NCBI GenBank assembly: GCA_018340375.1
Contig: JAFFJZ010000049.1
Location: forward strand, 1-64,000
Direction of reading: 5' to 3'
Length of the DNA: 64,000 nt
Source of the DNA: Gonatopus flavifemur
Taxonomy: Eukaryota > Arthropoda > Insecta > Hymenoptera > Dryinidae
In this document: positions 57,537-64,000 of the stretch, one piece after another
Position numbering within the stretch: the first letter of the stretch is position 1
How the letters are laid out: the number at the start of each line of letters is the position of its first letter
Translations under genes and position numbers: made by a program
Notes under the pieces: model-generated
What the model was told of the DNA's origin: nothing
The model's input: only the letters and a program-made list of their open reading frames with translations
The model's database searches: none

Positions 57537-58576
57537 AATTAGCCTTAGAACTACACTCTCCTGCCATCAAGGTGAATCATGGAAGTCGGACAGTTACCTT
57601 CCTATTGGATTCAGGAGCAGGAGTTTGCTTAATCAAATACAGCATTATCAAGGACAATATACCCATCAACACTGATGAAATATTATATCTGTCCGGAATT
57701 TCTCCAGAAACCGTTCCAACCATGGGAAAATTCAGTATGAATTTCATTGGATATGAAACTATATTTCATGTAGTACCTGATGATTTCCCTATAAAACAAG
57801 ATGGGATAATAGGAATAACATTTTTATCCGAACAAAAGGCAAAAATTAATTGGGAAGAAAATTGCCTAGACTTAAAAAACTCAAAAATACCCTTCCTCCA
57901 AGAATCAAAAATCTATACGATTCCATCTCGAACACGTCAAGTCGTGAGAATACAAATTGAAAAAACGAATCTAGAAGAAGGTCATATACCACCTATAACC
58001 ATAACTAATGGCGTATATATGGGAAATGCTATGGTGAGAAATTATAACGGCTATACATATATGCCAGTAGTTAACACTACCAATGAAGAAATAAAAGTAT
58101 CCATACCAGTACTCAAACTGGAAGAAATTGTAAAAATAAATTCAAATTCAAACAAACCAACGAAAACGCGGATTACGAATCGGAAGAGAAGAAACCTTTA
58201 TAAAATTTCCAATAAAACCATAGAATTGAGTAAAGAAGAAGTTGAACGATTCGAAGAAACCAAAAAACTATTGAGATTAGATCATCTTGATCAACAGGAA
58301 AAAGAAGAAGTCGAAATTTCAATCAAAAACAGTTTAGACAGATTTCATATTCCTGGAGATCAACTCACGCATACTAATATGCCAACTCATGAAATTCCGA
58401 CCACAGATGATAAACCTATTTATACCAAACAATATAGGTTTCCTCCGAACTTGAAAGAAGAGATAGTGAGACAAGTCAACGAAATGTTGGATAATAATAT
58501 CATACAACCGTCACAATCACCATATAACACTCCCGTGTGGATTGTCCCAAAAAAAAGCGGACAGTCATGGAAATAA
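57362..58576 (+). CDS. pol: Protease and N-terminal reverse transcriptase
   Basis: The frame opens at 57362, overlapping gag by 175 bases in the -1 frame, so expression by -1 frameshifting from gag is likely; I could not see a canonical slippery heptamer. Aspartyl protease: FLLDSGAGVCLI with GIIGITFL further on. The start of RT includes HEIPTTDDKPIY, a PIYTKQYRFP segment and NTPVWIVPKK. The frame ends in TAA at 58574 because an A8 run at 58549-58556 puts it out of register with the rest of RT, which continues in the next frame. Confidence 0.85.
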   Translation, partial: STERCSKNTELGKLPEPPAEGGRISKSNYSTESRIIMPESRHSSCHGSPRRHHGSTDIKLALELHSPAIKVNHGSRTVTFLLDSGAGVCLIKYSIIKDNIPINTDEILYLSGISPETVPTMGKFSMNFIGYETIFHVVPDDFPIKQDGIIGITFLSEQKAKINWEENCLDLKNSKIPFLQESKIYTIPSRTRQVVRIQIEKTNLEEGHIPPITITNGVYMGNAMVRNYNGYTYMPVVNTTNEEIKVSIPVLKLEEIVKINSNSNKPTKTRITNRKRRNLYKISNKTIELSKEEVERFEETKKLLRLDHLDQQEKEEVEISIKNSLDRFHIPGDQLTHTNMPTHEIPTTDDKPIYTKQYRFPPNLKEEIVRQVNEMLDNNIIQPSQSPYNTPVWIVPKKSGQSWK

Positions 58577-61500
58577 AAGATGGAGACTCGTGTTGGACTT
58601 CCGGGCTCTTAATGAAAAAACTGTGGGAAATGCTTATCCCTTACCTAATATCACTGAAATCCTGGACCAGCTGGGGGATGCGAAATATTTTAGCACGTTC
58701 GACCTTGCTTCCGGATTTCACCAAATCAGAATGAGTGACAAAGATAAACATAAAACGGCATTTTCCACCCCCCACGGACATTATGAGTTCGTAAGAATGC
58801 CATTTGGATTGAAGAATGCACCTGCAACCTTTCAACATCTTATGGACATTGTACTAACTGGACTTCAAGGTACAGAGTTGTTTGTTTATCTGGACGACGT
58901 TGTTATTTACGCAAAGACTCTGAGTGAACATCGGAAAAAGTATTTGAATCTGATAGCACGGCTAAGAGAAGCTAATCTCAAATTGCAACCTGACAAATGT
59001 GAGTTTTTATGTCGAGAAGTTGGATATCTCGGACATATAATCTCGGATGAAGGATTGAAGCCAGATCCGAAGAAAATAGAAGCTGTACGGAAATTCCCTA
59101 CTCCACGGAATCCCAAGAATATTAAACAATTCCTGGGACTAGCTGGATATTACCGTCGGTTCATACACAACTTTTCGAAAATCTCCAAACCTTTGACAAA
59201 ATCATTGATGAAGGATGTTCCATTCGAATGGAATCAGGAACAACAGGAAGCTTTTGAAACATTAAAAGATTGTTTATGTGAAAAACCAGTACTTCAATAT
59301 CCTGATTCCAATAAACCCTTCCTGTTAACCACAGATGCAAGCGGTTACGCCATTGCTGGGATTCTGAGCCAAGGACCAGTTGGGAAAGATCAGCCTTGTG
59401 CTTATGTATCAAGATCGTTAAATCAAACGGAAATGAAATACAGCACGTATGAAAAAGAGGCACTTGCAATATTATACAGTGTATCTCAATTTCGGCCGTA
59501 TCTGTACGGAAGGAAATTCACAATTGTGACGGACCATAAACCCTTGGTCTGGATGAGAACAGCAAAGGACCCAACTTCTCGTCTGACCCGGTGGAGACTC
59601 AAATTAGAAGAATATGATTTCGATATCATACACAAAGCAGGGAAAATGAACGTAAATGCAGACGCTCTTTCCCGGAATCCTCCGATAACTGATGAAAACC
59701 CAAGAACCACCAGAATCAAAGAACAACTTGGTAATGGAGAAACTCTTCAGGACGTTGAGGCGCTCTATAACATCCAACCTAGACGTTCAACGAGGATTCC
59801 AAAACTTACAAAAGAAGGGCAACAATATCGAGACGAAGTAAGAAAGAAAAATAAAATAATTGCAGAAAAATCTATCAAAGATGTAGATGAATTTGTCGAA
59901 AAATTCAATAATGGCCAAAATCCACTGAGCACAGAAGATAATGAGTTAAACAATCAGAATCATGAAGAAATCATAGATGATTATCATATACCTGATGAAA
60001 ATTATGAGGATGATCAGTATGAATATGAAATTGAAAACTCAAAGCACGATTTTGGAGAAGAATCAATTTTCAATGATCAAAATAAAGACATAATAGAAAG
60101 TCACAACGAAACAGATGAACAGGACTCATTTTCACATGAAGATCCTGATGAAAATTCGGATAATGAAGATTCGGATGAAGCGGAAACATTTGAAAATTTA
60201 TATAAAGATTTAAATAAACTCATTCTCGGATCGAATATTTACGAATCCAGGGATCCATTAGAGCTAAAAAAGGATAACTATGTATTTTTCCTGGACAATC
60301 AAGGGAAACCTTTCGAAAATATCACCAAAAAATTTTCCGAAAAAATAGACATAGACTGTTTTGGACAAATGAATTTGGGAAGAATGTCAGCAGTAAAAAA
60401 GGGAACTCGATGGTATTTCGGTCTTTGCATCGAACCATCAGATAGGAACTCCACGCCAAGAGAGACGATGATGCACCTACAAAACGCCATACGAGAATTG
60501 AAATTAACTATGCGTTTAAATGAAATGAGTAGTTGCAGTATACCAAGGATCGAATTTCCCAATGGGATTGAATGGGGAAGAATAGTCAATGAATTCAATA
60601 AGGAATTTTGTCATATTCTCATAAGAGTTACGTTCTGCCTTGGAATAGTACAAATTCCAGAAATATCTGAAAGGCAAGGATTGATAGAAGAAGCCCATGT
60701 CTCTTCAATAGGAGGACATAAGGGAGTGACTAAAACATTCAATCGATTAAGACTAAGTTACTATTGGGATTACATCAAGGAAGATGTACAAAATTACATC
60801 TCTGGATGTCTTCCTTGTAAATTGAAGAAAATAGTAAGAACAAGAAATAAACAACCAATGGTCATAACCGATACACCCGGTTATGCATTTGAGAAGATTG
60901 CTTTAGATATTGTGGGACCGTTTCCTCCGACCCAAGAAGGCAACAGATATATTCTCACAATGCAATGTTTATTGACCAAACATTGTACAGAAGCAATATT
61001 AAAAAATGCAACTGCATCGTCAATTGCAAATGCATTCTTAAAACAATTCATGTGCATCTATGGAGCACCAAAAATAATACTGACCGATCAGGGAACTAAT
61101 TTCATATCTAAATTTATGCAAACCTTAACTAAACGACTAAATATCCGACAGTTAAAAACCACTGCATTCCATCCCCAAACTAATGGTTCTTTAGAAAGAT
61201 CTCATGCCGTACTGGCTGAGTACCTCAGACAATATGTGTCTAGGGACTCGGAATGGGATCAATGGGTAGAACTTGCAATGTTCTCTTATAATACTAGTAT
61301 GCACGAAGCAACCAGAAGAACTCCCTATGAGTTAATTTTCGGAAAAACTCCCATTTTACCCTCTAGCAGTCCATTGCCATCCTATGAGCAACTTAGAACC
61401 TATGATGAGTATTTAATTAAATTAATGTCCCGATTAGACAGTTTTCAGAAGGAAGCTAAGGAAAATTTAAGAATAGCTAAAAATCGTTCAAAAAATTACT

Positions 61501-61712
61501 ATGATTTAGGAACAAAAAGGGTAAAATTTAGAGCAGGAGATTTAGTGCTTTCAGAAAAGGGTATGAAATTTGGGAAATTGGATAATTTAAATGAAGGCCC
61601 TTATAAGATTTTAGAGATTATAGATGAAAAAAGTATCAAAATTCAAATTGGAAAAGAGGAAAAAATAATTTCAATAGATAGATTAATTCCACTTAAAGAG
61701 ATGCAAATTTAG
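58557..61712 (+). CDS. pol: Reverse transcriptase, RNase H, acidic linker, macro-like domain, integrase
   Basis: Residues are numbered from 58542. RT with FDLASGFHQI and YLDD (116-119); RNase H with TTDASG and a STYEKEALAI Glu; an acidic, probably disordered linker (about 461-560); a macro-like domain (about 577-705; GRMSAVKKG, RWYFGLCI, SCSIPRIEFPNGIEWGRI); integrase with H719, H726, C756, C759 and catalytic D789, D849, E885 (35 residues between the last two); C-terminal domain FRAGDLVLSEKG. The first 15 bases or so of the open frame are not RT-like, since the true RT enters from the other frame at the A8 run. All catalytic motifs are intact. The macro-like insert is the unusual part. Confidence 0.9.
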   Translation, partial: ADSHGNKRWRLVLDFRALNEKTVGNAYPLPNITEILDQLGDAKYFSTFDLASGFHQIRMSDKDKHKTAFSTPHGHYEFVRMPFGLKNAPATFQHLMDIVLTGLQGTELFVYLDDVVIYAKTLSEHRKKYLNLIARLREANLKLQPDKCEFLCREVGYLGHIISDEGLKPDPKKIEAVRKFPTPRNPKNIKQFLGLAGYYRRFIHNFSKISKPLTKSLMKDVPFEWNQEQQEAFETLKDCLCEKPVLQYPDSNKPFLLTTDASGYAIAGILSQGPVGKDQPCAYVSRSLNQTEMKYSTYEKEALAILYSVSQFRPYLYGRKFTIVTDHKPLVWMRTAKDPTSRLTRWRLKLEEYDFDIIHKAGKMNVNADALSRNPPITDENPRTTRIKEQLGNGETLQDVEALYNIQPRRSTRIPKLTKEGQQYRDEVRKKNKIIAEKSIKDVDEFVEKFNNGQNPLSTEDNELNNQNHEEIIDDYHIPDENYEDDQYEYEIENSKHDFGEESIFNDQNKDIIESHNETDEQDSFSHEDPDENSDNEDSDEAETFENLYKDLNKLILGSNIYESRDPLELKKDNYVFFLDNQGKPFENITKKFSEKIDIDCFGQMNLGRMSAVKKGTRWYFGLCIEPSDRNSTPRETMMHLQNAIRELKLTMRLNEMSSCSIPRIEFPNGIEWGRIVNEFNKEFCHILIRVTFCLGIVQIPEISERQGLIEEAHVSSIGGHKGVTKTFNRLRLSYYWDYIKEDVQNYISGCLPCKLKKIVRTRNKQPMVITDTPGYAFEKIALDIVGPFPPTQEGNRYILTMQCLLTKHCTEAILKNATASSIANAFLKQFMCIYGAPKIILTDQGTNFISKFMQTLTKRLNIRQLKTTAFHPQTNGSLERSHAVLAEYLRQYVSRDSEWDQWVELAMFSYNTSMHEATRRTPYELIFGKTPILPSSSPLPSYEQLRTYDEYLIKLMSRLDSFQKEAKENLRIAKNRSKNYYDLGTKRVKFRAGDLVLSEKGMKFGKLDNLNEGPYKILEIIDEKSIKIQIGKEEKIISIDRLIPLKEMQI

Positions 61713-61909
61713 AGAATGTAGACACCAAGAATTTCCACGGATTTTCCGTAAAAATGTATATATATATATCGTACTGCTGAAGAAGAGAGAAAAGAGAGAG
61801 AGACACGCTAAATAAAAAAAAATAAATAAAAAAAAAACATTCCTCTTTCCAAAAGAAACACATATACATATATACACGTATATCTTAGGTCTGCGTTGAG
61901 GAACCAACG
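61713..61909 (+). other. Spacer between pol and accessory frame
   Basis: Poly-A-rich, with (TA)n and a possible splice acceptor (CGTATATCTTAG near 61888) 20 bp before the next ATG, which would suit a spliced subgenomic mRNA. Confidence 0.4.
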
Positions 61910-63706
61910 ATGGATAAAAATCACCCGAAACCTGCTATCGCGAGACCCGCCGAAGAAGCAGCCTGTTCTAGTAGGAATGAGCAAATTGCATCACGATGTA
62001 TAGGACTAAACAAAGTTTCAACTCCGAAATCTGTACCTACCCCGGAAACCAGTAACCCTGGAGAAAAGGATAGAAAATTTCCTACAAGAACCATCCCTAG
62101 AGTATATAAGATCATCGTTAACAATGAGGAAGAAGAAAAATTCGAAAAACCCTTAATATCTCCATCTTACTCTTTGAGAAATGTTGCATCACCATTAAAC
62201 TCAAATATTGAAGAGTATGATCCTGAGGATAATTGGGAACTACCCAAAAATCTGGGTAGATCAATTTTTGAAGACAAAGAGGTTCATCTCAATGATGGAA
62301 TTCCACCCAAACAACCCTCAGATGAAATTTCATCATTAAATGACGATCTTAGTACTCGACCTTTAACTAAATTTTGTGGAAGATTTGTATGGAGAAATCG
62401 GTATATTGTGGGATTAGACGGGAGAGAATTCACTCCTTTAAACTGTAAAAATACTCATGAACACTTAGAATTGATTTCAACCCAAAATAGCGCAGATAGG
62501 TACGAATTACGCCTAGAAGATTTTTGTGTCGAATGCATATGTAAAGTCGATACGCTTGAATGGTACTTTCGTAAGGAAGTTTTCAATCTTGCTAAGGATC
62601 GTAGTCACCACATAGAAACAAAGCGATTTGTTAAAATATCAACCTTAAATAAAACTGATTCATTGTCGGTATTCATGATGAGGAATCCTGTAAATCAAAC
62701 CAAGGAAGAGAGGGGAAGGAGATTCCGGAACACCTTTGGAGAGGGATTCATCTGGGAAGGAATCCATATCAGAGGCTATGAAAATATTAAATTCAACAAA
62801 GTCACTTGTAAAAATAATAATCACGAACAGTCAGAACTTCAAATAATTGCCTGTGGGAACAATTTAAATCCCCGAGATTTTTGCACTGAATGCGTAGAAC
62901 TTTGGGATCCGATTGAATGGGATATTCGTCAGAAAGTACTAGCAGTCGCGAAAGCGGAATTTCGATTTAAAAAGAGAACATCCATTGACAATTTTTCAAG
63001 GAAGATTAAACCATCAGGACCCATCGTTCCACCTGAAGTTCGTAATAAATTCTTCAACCCGGAACCACAAAATGCCTCCATAGAAGATAACTTATGCACG
63101 GGACCAGTGAATATGCATATTCATGACAGGTTGATTTTTGACAGAACTTTCATTAAAGGAATAGACAAAAGAAGGTTCAACTCGATAACTTGTTTTAATT
63201 TAGTCCACATCAAACCCAGCAGACTCCAAAAACAAGCCATAAATATTGGTATGGACCCTCATGATTTCTGTTCTAAATGTGTACATGAAAAAAATATAAA
63301 TGAATGGAGATTTAGGCGAAATCTTTTAGAATTTGTCATTAAAAAGAATTCCTCGTCGGAAACCGACAATGTTTTAGAAAACAGTTTTGCTGAAAATATT
63401 GACAGCACCAATCAAGAAGAATTAGAGTTGCCAATAAAAAAGGCAGTTGAGCTTAAAACCCTGAAGAGACCATATTCCACTTTGATAAGACCCAGCCCGA
63501 AACCCGTGCCAGTCTATCAAAGCGAGAACGTAGGAAAAAGGGGAAGGAAGTTAAGGCCTAACGTATACTCATCTCTCCGATCAATGTCAATGCCCATTAA
63601 ACCAAAAATTAGATTTTGTTATAACTGTGGAGAAGATTTGAGAAAAATCCCGTGCTCAGGAACAAATTTTAATTTTTGTGGAGCATGTGCACACCCGTTA
63701 GAGTAG
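61910..63706 (+). CDS. 598-residue accessory protein with a triplicated Cys/His module
   Basis: ATG at 61910, uninterrupted to TAG. The N-terminal 150 residues look disordered and are Pro/Ser/Glu-rich. Three copies of a ~70-residue module follow: about 158-228, 279-348 and 408-476. Each has C-x(4-5)-H, then 19-20 residues, then D-F-C-x2-C, and then E-W with Arg nearby: C179/H185/C206/C209, C300/H305/C325/C328, C428/H433/C454/C457. The first two share an aromatic pair before G (FVWRNRYIVG, FIWEGIHIRG). The C-terminus has a zinc-ribbon-like C570-x2-C573...C590-x2-C593. I do not recognise the family. Lying between pol and env it is not a standard Gypsy gene. Metal and nucleic-acid binding is inferred from ligand spacing and basic charge. 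Confidence 0.8.
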   Translation: MDKNHPKPAIARPAEEAACSSRNEQIASRCIGLNKVSTPKSVPTPETSNPGEKDRKFPTRTIPRVYKIIVNNEEEEKFEKPLISPSYSLRNVASPLNSNIEEYDPEDNWELPKNLGRSIFEDKEVHLNDGIPPKQPSDEISSLNDDLSTRPLTKFCGRFVWRNRYIVGLDGREFTPLNCKNTHEHLELISTQNSADRYELRLEDFCVECICKVDTLEWYFRKEVFNLAKDRSHHIETKRFVKISTLNKTDSLSVFMMRNPVNQTKEERGRRFRNTFGEGFIWEGIHIRGYENIKFNKVTCKNNNHEQSELQIIACGNNLNPRDFCTECVELWDPIEWDIRQKVLAVAKAEFRFKKRTSIDNFSRKIKPSGPIVPPEVRNKFFNPEPQNASIEDNLCTGPVNMHIHDRLIFDRTFIKGIDKRRFNSITCFNLVHIKPSRLQKQAINIGMDPHDFCSKCVHEKNINEWRFRRNLLEFVIKKNSSSETDNVLENSFAENIDSTNQEELELPIKKAVELKTLKRPYSTLIRPSPKPVPVYQSENVGKRGRKLRPNVYSSLRSMSMPIKPKIRFCYNCGEDLRKIPCSGTNFNFCGACAHPLE

Positions 63707-63914
63707 GATACATATACACATAAATTAAATTCACAACACACTTTAAATATAAGGAAATGAAAATGTAAATAACCCCATCGTTCATCAAGGTATATGAGAA
63801 ATTTATAAAAATCTGATTCAAACAATACACTTTTATGAATGATGAAACCCTGTAAAAGAATAAATTAGATGTAAGTTCAAACAATTATTAGTAAATTCGA
63901 ATTTTGTAGTGACC
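63707..63914 (+). other. Spacer before the env-like frame
   Basis: AT-rich, without a frame of note. The env-like ATG follows at 63915. Confidence 0.45.
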
Positions 63915-64000
63915 ATGTGCTATCCGACGATTTTTTGGATTGGAGTTCTCATCCTCCTACCCGCTAGAACTGATGGATTATTGGGTTATGATTGTGCAGC
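63915..64000 (+). CDS. Start of an env-like glycoprotein frame, cut by the window edge
   Basis: ATG at 63915 begins a short N-terminus with a hydrophobic stretch (IFWIGVLILL) and a likely signal-peptidase region (PARTDG), then a tyrosine- and cysteine-containing mature start. Only 28 residues are visible. Position after gag, pol and an accessory gene, plus the signal peptide, suggest a membrane glycoprotein. The family cannot be assigned from this much sequence. Confidence 0.5.
   Translation, partial: MCYPTIFWIGVLILLPARTDGLLGYDCA

Larger units (their letters stand above)
52734..64000 (+). mobile_element. Gypsy-type LTR element with env-like frame, continues past the window
   Basis: From left to right: promoter and leader, primer-binding site (54721), gag, pro-pol, accessory frame, start of env-like frame. 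The LTR begins somewhere near 52.7 kb and ends at about 54720, so the LTR is long (about 2 kb). Its 3' partner lies beyond the window, so limits cannot be confirmed. This is an endogenous retrovirus-like element of insects. Known breaks are a TAG in gag (56295) and a frame break in RT (58549-58556). Long open frames elsewhere suggest recent activity. Confidence 0.82.

Noticed and set aside
58549..58556. A8 run as a programmed -1 frameshift site
   Set aside because: The downstream RT frame needs the opposite direction; a -1 slip leads into a short dead frame.
1..64000. tRNA genes, rRNA, CRISPR arrays, bacterial promoters or operons
   Set aside because: None seen; the window is eukaryotic transposon-rich DNA.

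Overview
This window looks like insect chromosomal DNA. It is AT-rich, its genes are split by short spliceosomal introns, and almost all of it is transposable-element sequence of families common in insects: P-like/THAP, Transib, hAT, mariner, BEL/Pao, Gypsy with an env-like gene, and I-like LINEs with RNase H. I cannot settle the insect order. I saw no bacterial operons, CRISPR arrays, tRNA or rRNA genes.

Layout. 0-9 kb: the end of an unrecognised reading frame, then a minus-strand P-element-like THAP transposase gene whose nine exons (8736 to 703) join in coherent phase. A 1.29 kb fold-back element and a small terminal-inverted-repeat (TIR) element sit in its introns. 10.4-12.5 kb: a Transib (RAG1-related) transposase broken by one in-frame amber codon. 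12.85-15.3 kb: a decayed hAT transposase. 15.41-16.68 kb: a near-intact mariner with TA duplications. 17.6-18.1 kb: a broken C2H2 zinc-finger frame. 18.5-24.2 kb: a minus-strand BEL/Pao element that has lost its reverse-transcriptase (RT) catalytic core. 25.8-28.7 kb: a Gln-rich broken exon and a cluster of nested palindromes. 30.7-32.4 kb: an old LTR and primer-binding-site remnant related to the big element at the right end.

33.9-34.55 kb holds three phase-compatible minus-strand exons that look like the 3' end of an ordinary host gene. Just upstream of them (in its transcription sense) a plus-strand LINE inserted, with a 15 bp target duplication; that LINE was later hit by a Mos1-like mariner. 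A second, minus-strand LINE follows (40.7-45.1 kb), then a 5'-truncated second P-like copy (46.4-48.05 kb), a CpG-rich stretch (49-50.6 kb) and unannotated AT-rich DNA.

From about 52.7 kb to the right edge lies a large Gypsy-type element with retrovirus-like organisation: promoter, long transcribed leader with hairpin arrays, a small spliced frame lying before the primer-binding site, gag with ten zinc-knuckle modules, pro-pol with a macro-like domain between RNase H and integrase, a 598-residue accessory frame with a triplicated Cys/His module, and the start of an env-like frame. This element is the most unusual part of the window. It carries one in-frame stop in gag and one frame break in RT, but most of its frames remain open, so it looks young compared with the rest.
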